DNA of 64,000 bases from Woronichinia naegeliana WA131 (GCA_025370055.1 CP073041.1:3472001-3536000), one strand, 5' to 3'; shown: positions 1 through 9,543, counted from the stretch's first letter. Notes: a model not told the origin generated them from the sequence alone. Numbers and translations: made by a program.

Positions 1-11
1 CCCCACGTATT

Positions 12-488
12 TTACCCCTTGCCAATCCTTTTTTTTACTTCACATTGACGTTGATAAATTCCATTTACTTGATCCCATGATAGAGATTCCTCTCTGCTTA
101 CTTGTTCCACACTGCTCACATTTACTCGTCCATAAATATATTCTTCATACCGCACCGTATATTTCCTACGGGCTTCCATGAATTCCAGATTTTCTGTAAA
201 AAACCTTTGACAATTTTTACAGTAAAATTTACGACGAGGCACTTTCAGGTATACCATTTGACCAGATATAGACAAATCCCTTACCAGTACATTGTTCGTC
301 TGATGTAATTCATCTGTTAAGCTACCACAATAATTACATTTGACTTCTTCCTCTTGACAACTCAGTATTAAAAATGCCTGTTTCCCTTCTTGAATAACAT
401 TTCTTATGCTTACCTTTGGCAAATTCAGGAGATTTTCCAGAAAAAATAACATTGATGTCATCCTCATATACTGTATCTTATTATACAT
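12..488 (-). pseudogene. ISL3-type transposase, N-terminal fragment
   Basis: This encodes the first 158 residues or so of an ISL3-type transposase. A zinc-ribbon is visible (CNYCG, then CKNC about 40 residues later), followed by the start of the DNA-binding region. ISL3 transposases are normally around 400 residues, so the DDE catalytic part is missing; the frame closes at position 12. The likely natural start is the internal Met of MLFFLENLL. Its 5' end abuts an IS1634 remnant at about 505-513, with no target duplication visible, so this is a decayed junction. Confidence 0.7.
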
Positions 489-513
489 CTTTTACCGCAA
501 AGCCAGAAGAACC

Positions 514-1550
514 GTTTCCCCAGATAATCAAAGACTGTCAAGAAACGTTGAATATGGAAGGTTTATCGGTGATGGATGGAGCTTTTTATACGGCGGAAAA
601 TGTGGGCATGGCGAGGTCAATTCAATGGTTAAGTCGTGTCCCTCTGAAAGAAGCCACTGAGACTTTGGCAAATATATCAGAAGACCAATGGCAGCAGGGT
701 GAACAGGACGGTTATCGTTGGCAAGTGAGGGCTTCGGAATATGGGGGTGAACAGCAACGATGGCTTGTGGTCGAAAGTGCTCAACGTATCCAGTCCGATA
801 ATAAAGCTATAAGTCAAAAAATTGAGAAAGCCGATAAAGTTGTCAAAAAAGAATGGCAGAAACTTTGTGGACAGAATTTTGCTTGTGAGGCCGATGCTCT
901 TACTGAGGCTCAACTCTGGCCAAAAACCTTGACTTATCATCAACTCAGTCAAGTTGAGGTTCAGACTATTCCTTACTATGCCAAGGGAGGAAGACCGAAA
1001 CAAGGGGCTACCCCTCTCGGTTTTCATTACCGCTTAACTGGGCAATTAAGCCTTGATTCCTCTTGCTTGGAAGCCGCATCTAAACGGGCTGGACGTTTTA
1101 TTTTAGCTACTAATATTCTTGATTCTCAGGTTTTGAGTCCCGACCAGATGTTGGCTGAATATAAGGCTCAACAAAACACCGAGCGCGGCTTTCGCTTTCT
1201 CAAAGACCCTTTCTTTTTTGCCTCTGCTCTTTTTCTCAAGAATCCTCAACGCATTATGGCTTTGATGATGATTATGGTTGTCTCTTTATTGGTTTATACT
1301 TTGGCACAACGTCGCCTACGACAGGCTTTGGCTCTTGCCCATCAGACTATTCCTAATCAAAAGGGTAAACCGACCGCCATTCCCACTCTGCTTTGGGTCT
1401 TTCAGTCTTTTCTGTTTATCCGTTGGTTAGAGATTGACGGCATTCAAACTATCGTTAATTTGACCTCCAAACACAAACATATTCTTTCCTTTCTTGGCTC
1501 TTCATGTCAAAAGTACTACTTTGTCTCTTGACTTACCTGCGGAATGTGGG
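514..1550 (+). mobile_element. IS1634-type element, 3' remnant
   Basis: The sequence from 514 matches the complete IS1634-type copy at 42878-44804. The right terminal repeat (ACCTGCGGAATGTGGG) is intact at 1535-1550. The 5' part and left end are lost at the junction with the ISL3 fragment. The following 60 bases (1551-1612) have no recognisable gene. Confidence 0.8.
515..1531 (+). pseudogene. IS1634-type transposase, C-terminal two thirds
   Basis: The open frame from 515 encodes about 338 residues nearly identical to the C-terminal part of the IS1634-type transposase at 42897-44225. It includes the stretch DGAFYTAENVG, the C-terminal region NTERGFRFLKDP, and the hydrophobic tail. An ORF can be opened upstream to 416, but those codons are antisense to the ISL3 fragment and are not part of the protein. 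The N-terminal domain (DUF4277) and the first catalytic region are missing, so the gene is dead. Confidence 0.8.
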
Positions 1551-1612
1551 CTCATAGCTCTCCTGATTTCGATTTAGAGCTTACACTACTGTCCAGTTTT
1601 GGGGGGCCACCT

Positions 1613-1995
1613 CAATCTTTGTCTGGGTTCCCATGGCATCAATTGTGACGATACAACCTTTGACCTCCAGCATTTTCAGGAGTTTGGGTATCGCCGTTAT
1701 TTCATTCGATTTGCTTTCCACTTTGCACTGTCCTAGCACTAAGCGATTCGCTGTTGCCCATGCACTCACCATCTGAATTGCACCCTTCCCGTTGGCATTG
1801 TCATAGGATTGGCGGAGGGTTTTTCCGTCAATTGCTATCACTTCCCCTTCACTTACCTCCGCTATACTTTTGACCCAATCGAGAAAACAGTCTTGAAATT
1901 GCTCTGGGTTCAGACTAGCAAATACACGCGCAAACGTATCGTCGGAGGGGATGCCATTCGGCAATTCCAAAATTTTTTTTAGCCATTGATGTTTA
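1613..1995 (-). pseudogene. ISAs1-type transposase, internal fragment
   Basis: The frame covers the central part of an ISAs1-type transposase and is close in sequence to the split copy at 27816-30630. The motifs DDTFARVF, AIDGKTLR and TIDAMGTQT (parts of the ISAs1 DDE core) are visible. The N-terminal side is cut by the IS1-like element that begins at 1996. The C-terminal side stops at about 1613, where unrelated sequence with a G run follows. About 127 of roughly 375 residues remain. Confidence 0.8.
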
Positions 1996-2016
1996 GGCAC
2001 TGGTATCGTCTAGCTA

Positions 2017-3719
2017 GGGCTTGCCGAAAAAAAGCTGAAACTCTTACGGAGAAAAGATAGTAGCCGAATTAAGGACAGGCAGAATACAGGGAAATAGGTT
2101 AAAATGGCTTGAAAACCTTGCCGGAAAAGGAGGCAAAACATATGTACGGAAGACAACAGTACGAAACTAAGACACCAGAAAACTTCAAAAATCCGTTCGA
2201 TGGGCAGTTAGACGCAGAAAATCGTTGGGTAAAAATGTCAAAAATGATTCCCTGGGAAGAATATGAGGAAGAATATGCAAAAAACTTCACAGAGGAAAAA
2301 GGAGCACCAGCGAAATCATTTAGAATGGCGTTGGGGGCATTAATCATCAAAGAAATGTTAGGAATAAGTGATAGAGAAACAGTGGAACAAATTAAAGAAA
2401 ATCCTTATTTACAGTATTTTATAGGAATGGAAAGCTATAGTAGCGAAGAAGCATTTAATGCGTCAATGATGGTTCATTTTCGTAAAAGAATAGGAATGGA
2501 ATTAATCAATAAAATTAATAAAGAAATGGTAAAGAAGTTCGAGGGAGTAGTGTCAGAAAAAAAAGAAAATGAAGGACAGCTATTGTTAGATGCAACTTGT
2601 ACACCAGCAGATATAAAATATCCAACGGATATAGAAATATTGAATGAAGCAAGAGAAAAAACAGAAGAAACAATAGATGAGCTTTATAAACAAATACAAG
2701 GAAAAGAGAAAAAAAAGCCAAGAACGTATAGAGTAGCAGCAAGAAAAGACTACCTAGAGATAGTCAAAAAACGTCGTGTGTCAAAAAAAGAAAGAAGAAA
2801 AGGAATAAAAAAACAACTACAATATGTAAAAAGAAACTTGTCTCATATAGAAAAAATGATAGAAGAGGGAGCCAAGTTAGAAAAACTAACGAAAAAGGAG
2901 CAAGAAGAGCTTGTAACGATAAGAAAAGTGTATGAGCAACAGTTAGAGATGTATGCAAAAAAGACGAATAAAGTAGAAAACAGAATTGTGAGTATAACCC
3001 AACCTCACATCCGTCCAATAGTGCGTGGCAAAGTAGGAAAAGCAGTAGAGTTTGGAGCTAAAATATCGGCAAGTAGTGTGAATGGCTTTGTCTTCTTAGA
3101 CAAATTGAGTTGGAATAATTATAACGAATCGGGAGATTTACAAGAGCGAATAGAAGAATATAAAAAGGAGAGAGGATGTTATCCCGAATCGGTTCATGTG
3201 GATAAAATATATCGAACAAAAGCGAATCGAGCTTATTGTAAAGAGAGGGGAATAAGAATGAGTGGTCCCCGCTTGGGAAGACCACCGAAAGAGGTGAGCA
3301 AAGAAAAAAAGGAAGAGGCCCGCTCAGATGAAAGAGTGCGTAATGCCATAGAGGGTAAATTCGGACAGGGAAAGAGAAGATTTAGTCTGGGTCGAGTGAT
3401 GGCCAAACTTCCTGAAACCTCTGAGACTGTGATAGCGATGAATTTTTTGCTAATGAATCTTTCTACTCTACTTCAGAAGACAAAGAAGAAAACAAAAAGT
3501 AAGAAGTTGTAGAGTCGTTTTTCTTCTGAAAAATGGTGTTAATTTTCCTCTCTTTTGTGAGGAGTGATTTTTGTTGACTTTTTGTAGAAAGAAAGGGACA
3601 ATAGATTAAACAAAATCTGTATTGTGACTTCTTTCCATAAGGAAAAGTTATCTGTGCTTTTTCCGTCCATACTTCCCTAACCCACATTTCTTTCGTTTTT
3701 TGACTTTTTCAGCAAGCCC
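2017..3719 (+). mobile_element. IS5-type element, copy 1 (1703 bp)
   Basis: The ends are GGGCTTGCC and GCAAGCCC. The flanks carry the 6-bp direct repeat TAGCTA (2011-2016 and 3720-3725). The uninterrupted target can be seen in the other IS1-like copies (TCTAGCTAGAAGC), which proves the boundaries. It is the same length as copy 2, in the opposite orientation. Confidence 0.9.
2142..3512 (+). CDS. IS5/IS1182-type transposase, copy 1
   Basis: A transposase of 456 residues from the ATG at 2142, which is preceded by a strong AGGAGG at 7-8 bases; an upstream in-frame ATG at 2109 has no such site. The N-terminal part (residues 1-110) looks like the InsH/DUF772 helical domain (PAKSFRMALGALIIKE, NPYLQYFIGM). 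A long lysine/glutamate-rich coiled linker follows (about 120-260), then the DDE C-terminal part with HVDKIYRTKANRAYC and RVRNAIEGKFGQGKRR. The gene looks intact and is protein-identical to the inverted copy at 4163-5533. The family call rests on domain layout; the 6-bp duplications are unusual for classical IS5. Confidence 0.85.
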   Translation: MYGRQQYETKTPENFKNPFDGQLDAENRWVKMSKMIPWEEYEEEYAKNFTEEKGAPAKSFRMALGALIIKEMLGISDRETVEQIKENPYLQYFIGMESYSSEEAFNASMMVHFRKRIGMELINKINKEMVKKFEGVVSEKKENEGQLLLDATCTPADIKYPTDIEILNEAREKTEETIDELYKQIQGKEKKKPRTYRVAARKDYLEIVKKRRVSKKERRKGIKKQLQYVKRNLSHIEKMIEEGAKLEKLTKKEQEELVTIRKVYEQQLEMYAKKTNKVENRIVSITQPHIRPIVRGKVGKAVEFGAKISASSVNGFVFLDKLSWNNYNESGDLQERIEEYKKERGCYPESVHVDKIYRTKANRAYCKERGIRMSGPRLGRPPKEVSKEKKEEARSDERVRNAIEGKFGQGKRRFSLGRVMAKLPETSETVIAMNFLLMNLSTLLQKTKKKTKSKKL

Positions 3720-3955
3720 TAGCTAGAAGCTATAAACGTTTCAATACGGGAGGTTCAAGAAATCAGGCGAATTTGGAGTAAGTCCTCCCAAGTTAACCCT
3801 TTTTCAATTATACCGAGAGCTACAGCAGGAACTTCTCTAGTCGTAAAATGGCTGCGAACAAAGTTATGAACCATCCAGAAAATATCTAGGACTCGCTGTA
3901 ATCCCACAACAGATTTAGCGTAAGTATTTGTACGACGACGAAAGGCAGATAAATA

Positions 3956-5658
3956 GGGCTTGCTGAAAAAGTCAAAAAACGAAAGAAATGTGGGTTAGGG
4001 AAGTATGGACGGAAAAAGCACAGATAACTTTTCCTTATGGAAAGAAGTCACAATACAGATTTTGTTTAATCTATTGTCCCTTTCTTTCTACAAAAAGTCA
4101 ACAAAAATCACTCCTCACAAAAGAGAGGAAAATTAACACCATTTTTCAGAAGAAAAACGACTCTACAACTTCTTACTTTTTGTTTTCTTCTTTGTCTTCT
4201 GAAGTAGAGTAGAAAGATTCATTAGCAAAAAATTCATCGCTATCACAGTCTCAGAGGTTTCAGGAAGTTTGGCCATCACTCGACCCAGACTAAATCTTCT
4301 CTTTCCCTGTCCGAATTTACCCTCTATGGCATTACGCACTCTTTCATCTGAGCGGGCCTCTTCCTTTTTTTCTTTGCTCACCTCTTTCGGTGGTCTTCCC
4401 AAGCGGGGACCACTCATTCTTATTCCCCTCTCTTTACAATAAGCTCGATTCGCTTTTGTTCGATATATTTTATCCACATGAACCGATTCGGGATAACATC
4501 CTCTCTCCTTTTTATATTCTTCTATTCGCTCTTGTAAATCTCCCGATTCGTTATAATTATTCCAACTCAATTTGTCTAAGAAGACAAAGCCATTCACACT
4601 ACTTGCCGATATTTTAGCTCCAAACTCTACTGCTTTTCCTACTTTGCCACGCACTATTGGACGGATGTGAGGTTGGGTTATACTCACAATTCTGTTTTCT
4701 ACTTTATTCGTCTTTTTTGCATACATCTCTAACTGTTGCTCATACACTTTTCTTATCGTTACAAGCTCTTCTTGCTCCTTTTTCGTTAGTTTTTCTAACT
4801 TGGCTCCCTCTTCTATCATTTTTTCTATATGAGACAAGTTTCTTTTTACATATTGTAGTTGTTTTTTTATTCCTTTTCTTCTTTCTTTTTTTGACACACG
4901 ACGTTTTTTGACTATCTCTAGGTAGTCTTTTCTTGCTGCTACTCTATACGTTCTTGGCTTTTTTTTCTCTTTTCCTTGTATTTGTTTATAAAGCTCATCT
5001 ATTGTTTCTTCTGTTTTTTCTCTTGCTTCATTCAATATTTCTATATCCGTTGGATATTTTATATCTGCTGGTGTACAAGTTGCATCTAACAATAGCTGTC
5101 CTTCATTTTCTTTTTTTTCTGACACTACTCCCTCGAACTTCTTTACCATTTCTTTATTAATTTTATTGATTAATTCCATTCCTATTCTTTTACGAAAATG
5201 AACCATCATTGACGCATTAAATGCTTCTTCGCTACTATAGCTTTCCATTCCTATAAAATACTGTAAATAAGGATTTTCTTTAATTTGTTCCACTGTTTCT
5301 CTATCACTTATTCCTAACATTTCTTTGATGATTAATGCCCCCAACGCCATTCTAAATGATTTCGCTGGTGCTCCTTTTTCCTCTGTGAAGTTTTTTGCAT
5401 ATTCTTCCTCATATTCTTCCCAGGGAATCATTTTTGACATTTTTACCCAACGATTTTCTGCGTCTAACTGCCCATCGAACGGATTTTTGAAGTTTTCTGG
5501 TGTCTTAGTTTCGTACTGTTGTCTTCCGTACATATGTTTTGCCTCCTTTTCCGGCAAGGTTTTCAAGCCATTTTAACCTATTTCCCTGTATTCTGCCTGT
5601 CCTTAATTCGGCTACTATCTTTTCTCCGTAAGAGTTTCAGCTTTTTTTCGGCAAGCCC
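3956..5658 (-). mobile_element. IS5-type element, copy 2 (1703 bp, inverted)
   Basis: It is flanked by TAAATA on both sides (3950-3955 and 5659-5664), within the same IS1-like element as copy 1. With copy 1 it forms an inverted repeat of about 1.7 kb, separated by 236 bp. Confidence 0.9.
4163..5533 (-). CDS. IS5/IS1182-type transposase, copy 2
   Basis: This encodes the same 456-residue transposase as 2142-3512, without a single amino-acid change, on the opposite strand. The start is the ATG at 5533, with the same AGGAGG site upstream. The identity means that transposition was very recent or that gene conversion keeps the pair alike. Both copies are apparently intact, so either could supply transposase for the whole family, including the MITE at 45195-45404. 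Confidence 0.85.
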   Translation of the reverse strand: MYGRQQYETKTPENFKNPFDGQLDAENRWVKMSKMIPWEEYEEEYAKNFTEEKGAPAKSFRMALGALIIKEMLGISDRETVEQIKENPYLQYFIGMESYSSEEAFNASMMVHFRKRIGMELINKINKEMVKKFEGVVSEKKENEGQLLLDATCTPADIKYPTDIEILNEAREKTEETIDELYKQIQGKEKKKPRTYRVAARKDYLEIVKKRRVSKKERRKGIKKQLQYVKRNLSHIEKMIEEGAKLEKLTKKEQEELVTIRKVYEQQLEMYAKKTNKVENRIVSITQPHIRPIVRGKVGKAVEFGAKISASSVNGFVFLDKLSWNNYNESGDLQERIEEYKKERGCYPESVHVDKIYRTKANRAYCKERGIRMSGPRLGRPPKEVSKEKKEEARSDERVRNAIEGKFGQGKRRFSLGRVMAKLPETSETVIAMNFLLMNLSTLLQKTKKKTKSKKL

Positions 5659-6589
5659 TAAATAGCGTCGGATAGCACTATTAAATGCCTCAACGTGGTT
5701 GGCATGGACGTCCTTTTCTTCTGGTTTTTCTGTTGTCTCTGGATGTTCTGGTTTCGGAGTTTCTACTTTCTTTAGTTTACCTTCAGAATCTCGACGTTTA
5801 CTACTCTTATTTTTTAATCTTACTACCATTCCCTTCGGTAATACTTTGACGGGACGACCACGTTTTCCAGTCTTCAATACTTCGTGACAAATATTAAATA
5901 GCAGTTGACTATATCGCTTTTCTCCATCTGTAAATAACTGGAGAGATTCTGCACTCCTTTCAAATAATTCCGCTACCGTCATCATTGCTTCTAGAAATAA
6001 TTTCTGCTCTTTTCGACCACATTTTAAATGCCAAATAAAGCGGCTAGCCCTGTCCATGAGAACGATTGTCCAACCCTCAGAGGCACTTGCTTCTTTATTT
6101 TTTCCAACTTTTGTGTATAGTTCATCCCCTTCTATTACTAGTTTAACAAATTCATTCACTAAGGCGTATAAAAACAATGTCTCTTGTAATCCTGATAATT
6201 TCTTTTCCCAATTCAATATTGTTGTTTTCGCGTAGCCGAATACTCGGACTGCGGCATTTAATCCTATTCCTTCCATTCTAGCTTTTAATACTTTTACAAT
6301 TTCACTTAATGGGGTTTCTAAGCCAGCGATTACGCTACCATAAGTCTCAGCAAAACAAGAACTACATTCTTGACAAATGAACATTTTACGTTCCCCGTTA
6401 CCTTTCGTTTGGTAATGAGAATGTATTTTTACTTTTTCACTATAGCAATGAGGGCAGTTTTTCTGAAATAAGGCTTCCTCTTTCTCTTGGGGTAAGCCAA
6501 TATCACTTAGGAGGTCAATTGAGCTTTTATTCAATGTTGACAGGGTGTGACCTTTAGTTGATGAAGGAAAAGAAAAGTGTTAACATGAG

Positions 6590-7018
6590 ATGAAAAGTGA
6601 CAAAGAGGAAACAATGATGACAGCAAAACTAATTAATGTAGAGGGTTCAAAGATAAAAATAGAACTAACATTAGAACTCAGTCGTTCAATGTTGGATACA
6701 GAAATAAATATTCAAAAAGGCTTAAACGAAGTAGGTTGCATCGCCAGCAAAGAAGCCTTGAAATATTTAGATACAGATGGTTCACCCTTAAAAATCGGTG
6801 AAGAAATCTGGAAGAGTAAGGGAGAGCAACCGAAAGAATATCAAACACCTTATGGTGAGGTTATAGTGAATCGTCATGTATATCAGCGTTCACCTTTGAG
6901 GAAAAACGTATTGCCCCTTAGAAAGAGAAGCAAGGATAATCATAACATCAACGCCATTATTGGCAAAACAGGTATCCTCAAAAATGTCAGGGATGGCAGG
7001 CAAAGAGGTGAAAAATGA
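6590..7018 (+). CDS. ISKra4-type transposase, first frame (copy 1)
   Basis: The N-terminal 142 residues of an ISKra4-type transposase. The protein follows the family up to RHVYQRS (about residue 100). After that the family sequence (GKTYCPLE) is found in the +1 frame, so the last 40 residues are out-of-frame translation. The frame change lies at about 6893-6905, just after a TGA in the second frame. All three copies in the window have it at the same place. Either a programmed shift joins this to the next frame, or the amplified element carries an old mutation. Confidence 0.75.
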   Translation: MKSDKEETMMTAKLINVEGSKIKIELTLELSRSMLDTEINIQKGLNEVGCIASKEALKYLDTDGSPLKIGEEIWKSKGEQPKEYQTPYGEVIVNRHVYQRSPLRKNVLPLRKRSKDNHNINAIIGKTGILKNVRDGRQRGEK

Positions 7019-7895
7019 TTTATTAGAAAATCATGGTAGAAAAGTAGCGCTATCCTATATCCAAAGATTGAGTGAAGCAGTAGGAAGTGTGGTACAGGCA
7101 AAAGAAGAAGCGTGGAGTTATGCCCCGCCCAAGGAGGATAGCCAAATTGCAACAGTGGGAATAGGATTAGATGGAACCTGTATGCTGATGTGTGAGGATG
7201 GCTACCGTGAAGCAATGGTGGGAACCGTTTCCCTATACGATAGTGAAGGCGAACGTCAACCTACAATCTATCTAGGTGCGGCACCAGAGTATGGAAAAAA
7301 GAGTTTTCTAGAAAGATTAGAAAGAGAAATTGAGCGAGCGAAAAACCGTTATCCAGAGGCAACATTGGTCGGGATAGCAGACGGGGCAGAATCAAATTGG
7401 AAGTTTTTAGAAAAGCAAACGGAAGAACAGATATTAGATTTCTATCATGCCTCTGGTTACTTAGGTGCCTTGGCAGAAGCGTTGCATCCGAATACCGTGT
7501 CAAAACAAAAAGAATGGTTGACTGAAAATTGTCGAGAACTCAAGCATGAAAAAGGAAAAGCAGGAGAACTGCTAAATCTGATGAAAGAAGTCAAAGAAGA
7601 AAAAAGTCATTCTAAGAATCTTACCGAGAAACTACAAGCGGCGATTACTTATTACGAGAATCATCAGCATCAAATGGATTATGCTGAATACATAGAGAAA
7701 AAGTATCCGATTGGTTCAGGTGTTACGGAAGCAGCTTGTAAGACGTTGGTCAAACAACGATTATGTTGTTCAGGGATGCGATGGAAGGAAAAAGGAGCAG
7801 GAATTATTTTGAGCCTACGAGCTTTGGTATTGACCAAGGAACGATGGAGTCAATTTTGGGCAAAACTTGATCAATATGGGTTCCCTGTAGAACCC
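6960..7895 (+). CDS. ISKra4-type transposase, second frame (copy 1, stop displaced)
   Basis: The catalytic part, about 312 residues, begins in the overlap with the first frame. GLDGTCM and the signature YPIGSGVTEAACKTLVKQR, followed by CSGMRW, are typical of ISKra4-family transposases. In this copy an IS4 element is inserted directly before the TGA stop, so translation would run on to 8000 and add about 34 foreign residues. In copies 2 and 3 the protein ends at FPVEP. The first in-frame ATG of this frame is at 6960; real translation may instead enter from the first frame. Confidence 0.8.
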
Positions 7896-8096
7896 CTGAC
7901 TTTTCCCGTTAAGTCCAAAATCCAGCAATGCAAACTTCTAGAGGCTTTATCTGGCAAGGGTTTGAGTAATGATTCTCTTGACAGGAAAAAAATATTCTGA
8001 AGCCATCATCCCGCTTATCGTTCAAATTTCAAAAACAAAGGATGAAGGGAGTATGAGACTGTAAAATGGAGAAAATCTTAAAGGGCAGGTCAAAAA

Positions 8097-8291
8097 ATGT
8101 TGGAATGGTGGACAAAAAACTTTGCCAGTTGTGAATTGGGAGACGAGAGGCTAAACAATCGTGCCTTCTCGATTGGGAAAAAGTTAAGTGAGGGGTTTGG
8201 AAAAGCCTTATCAGAAGTGTTTAAGGGAGGAAACGAGTTAAAGAGGGCCTATGAATTTTTGGGAATCCGAAAACAGACTTTGTCAAGATAA
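8097..8291 (+). CDS. IS4/Tn5-type transposase, N-terminal frame (copy 1)
   Basis: 64 residues of the Tn5-transposase N-terminal DNA-binding domain: ASCELGDERLNNRA and the pattern KRAYEFL. Family continuity (NPKTDFVKIIEPHCEM) is found in the -1 frame from about 8258, in a T5G3 run. The N-terminal part is therefore disconnected from the catalytic part by a single-base shift. The same shift is in copy 2. Confidence 0.75.
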   Translation: MLEWWTKNFASCELGDERLNNRAFSIGKKLSEGFGKALSEVFKGGNELKRAYEFLGIRKQTLSR

Positions 8292-8308
8292 TAGAGCCGC
8301 ACTGTGAA

Positions 8309-9484
8309 ATGACAACTGCCGCCGTAGAAGAATATAAGATAATGCTATCAGTCGGAGATACGACCTTCTTAGATTATCGCAATATCAAGGAAAAAAGGGA
8401 AGGGTATGGGCCGACTGGAAAAGGAGGGAATGGATTAATACTGCATAGTGCTTTAGCAATTGAGCCAGAAAAAGGACAAGTATTAGGTTTATTATGGCAA
8501 AAACTGTGGAATAGGGAGGTAAAAGAAAAGCCCCCAACAGATGAAACGGCGAAGCAGAAAAAAGAAAGACAGAAAGAACAAAGAAAAGCAGCTCGTCAAA
8601 GACCATTTGAGGAAAAAGAATCCTACAAATGGGTAGAGGCTCTAAACACCTGTGAGAAACAGGTAGAAAGTTCAACGAGGGTAATTCATGTATTTGACAG
8701 AGAAGGAGATGTTTCAGAAGTCTTTGACTCAGTGCGTCAACTCAAGCATACAGGAGTGCTGGTCAGAGCGTCTCATAATCGTAGTTTAGACAAAAATAGT
8801 GAACGACTTTGGCAACATTTGGAATCAGAACCGATTCGTTTTCATCAAGAAATCGAGATTCCGAGTACAGGAAAAAGAAAAGCACGGAAGGTTAAGCTTG
8901 CCGTCCGATTTTGCTCAGTTAATCTACGAACTCCCTATCGTTTTGATAATCGTGACCCGTTGAATGTCTATGCTGTTTATGCGACAGAAATCGATTGTCC
9001 CGAAGGCGAAACTCCTTTATCTTGGATGCTTCTGACTACAGAAGTTGTTGAGACTATTGAGATGGCTGTCACTATTCTTCGTTGGTACACCTACCGATGG
9101 CGGGTTGAAGAATTTCATAAAGTCCTTAAGTCTGGTTGTCAGAGTGAGCGTTATCGACTTGCCTCTGATGGAATGAAAACTCTTTTGGGTTTTTTAAGTG
9201 TCATTGCTGTTGAACTTTTACACGTTACTTATCTTCATCGTACCCAGCCCGATGCTCTCGCGATTGAAATTCTTAATCCTCTTCAACTTCAGGTGTTAAA
9301 AGCAGCCGCCTCTCAAAAACTTCCCCCTATTTTGACTGTTGCTTGGGCTGTCGAGTCTGTTGCTTTTCTTGGTGGTTATCTTGAACATCGTCGTAAAACT
9401 CCTCTCGGTATCCAAGTCCTTTGGCGCGGTTGGTTGAAGTTGCATGACCTTTGCCAAGGCTGGCAGCTTGCAATCCGCACTTAA
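8309..9484 (+). CDS. IS4/Tn5-type transposase, catalytic frame (copy 1)
   Basis: 391 residues holding the whole DDE domain of an IS4-family transposase. GDTTFLDY (first Asp), HVFDREGD (second Asp region) and, around residue 260, YTYRWRVEEFHKVLK are visible. The last fits the Y-x2-R-x3-E-x6-K signature of the family exactly. The true protein should begin in the frame at 8097; the first ATG here (MTTAA) is only the first available after the frameshift. The protein is identical to copy 2 at 47105-48280. Confidence 0.82.
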   Translation: MTTAAVEEYKIMLSVGDTTFLDYRNIKEKREGYGPTGKGGNGLILHSALAIEPEKGQVLGLLWQKLWNREVKEKPPTDETAKQKKERQKEQRKAARQRPFEEKESYKWVEALNTCEKQVESSTRVIHVFDREGDVSEVFDSVRQLKHTGVLVRASHNRSLDKNSERLWQHLESEPIRFHQEIEIPSTGKRKARKVKLAVRFCSVNLRTPYRFDNRDPLNVYAVYATEIDCPEGETPLSWMLLTTEVVETIEMAVTILRWYTYRWRVEEFHKVLKSGCQSERYRLASDGMKTLLGFLSVIAVELLHVTYLHRTQPDALAIEILNPLQLQVLKAAASQKLPPILTVAWAVESVAFLGGYLEHRRKTPLGIQVLWRGWLKLHDLCQGWQLAIRT

Positions 9485-9543
9485 CGGGAAAAGTCAGGTA
9501 GAACCCTGATTACAACAGCTTTTATCAACTAAAGGTCGCACCC

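Larger units (their letters stand above)
3755..6540 (-). pseudogene. IS1-like transposase A, interrupted by IS5 copy 2
   Basis: The coding pieces are 5659-6540 and 3755-3949. Removing the IS5-type insertion and one TAAATA leaves an uninterrupted frame of 358 codons plus stop, the same as the intact 359-residue copy at 40414-41493. An N-terminal zinc ribbon (CPHC and CQEC) and the C-terminal region HANHVEAFNS are present. The start codon is destroyed, because its A is replaced by the end of the ISKra4-type element at 6543. The IS1-family call is based on the two-part zinc-ribbon plus DDE layout and 8-bp duplications; IS1595 is the alternative. Confidence 0.8.
1996..6542 (-). mobile_element. 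IS1-like element A, carrying two IS5-type insertions
   Basis: The 3' end (GGCACTGGTATCGTCT) starts at 1996 and matches the complete copies at 31831-33107 and 40268-41543. Two IS5-type copies sit inside it at 2017-3719 and 3956-5658, each with a 6-bp duplication. The 5' end is lost: the sequence stops at 6542, exactly inside the start codon, where an ISKra4-type element begins. The left flank is an ISAs1 gene fragment. Confidence 0.85.
7896..9497 (+). mobile_element. IS4/Tn5-type element, copy 1 (1602 bp)
   Basis: The terminal repeats are CTGACTTTTCCCGTTAAG and its complement. The target duplication is GTAGAACCC (9 bp; 7887-7895 and 9498-9506), and the empty site is visible in ISKra4 copies 2 and 3. 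The second copy, at 47092-48693, has the same length. Confidence 0.9.
6543..9543 (+). mobile_element. ISKra4-type element, copy 1 (1390 bp, split by an IS4 element)
   Basis: The ends are GGGTGTGACCTTTAGTTGAT and its near-complement ATCAACTAAAGGTCGCACCC. Without the IS4 element (7896-9497) and its 9-bp duplication the length is exactly 1390 bp, the same as copies 2 and 3. Unlike them, its flanks have no 8-bp repeat and belong to two different IS1-like variants. Confidence 0.88.

Noticed and set aside
416-514. N-terminal extension of the IS1634 frame
   Set aside because: These codons are antisense to the ISL3 fragment; homology to IS1634 begins only at 514.
2515-5160. Leu/Phe-rich 'membrane protein' ORFs opposite the IS5-type genes
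   Set aside because: They are mirror translations of the lysine/glutamate-rich linker and recur exactly wherever the element does.
2017-5658. Composite transposon made by the two inverted IS5-type copies
   Set aside because: Each copy has its own 6-bp duplication and the middle is only IS1-like sequence, so they are separate insertions without cargo.
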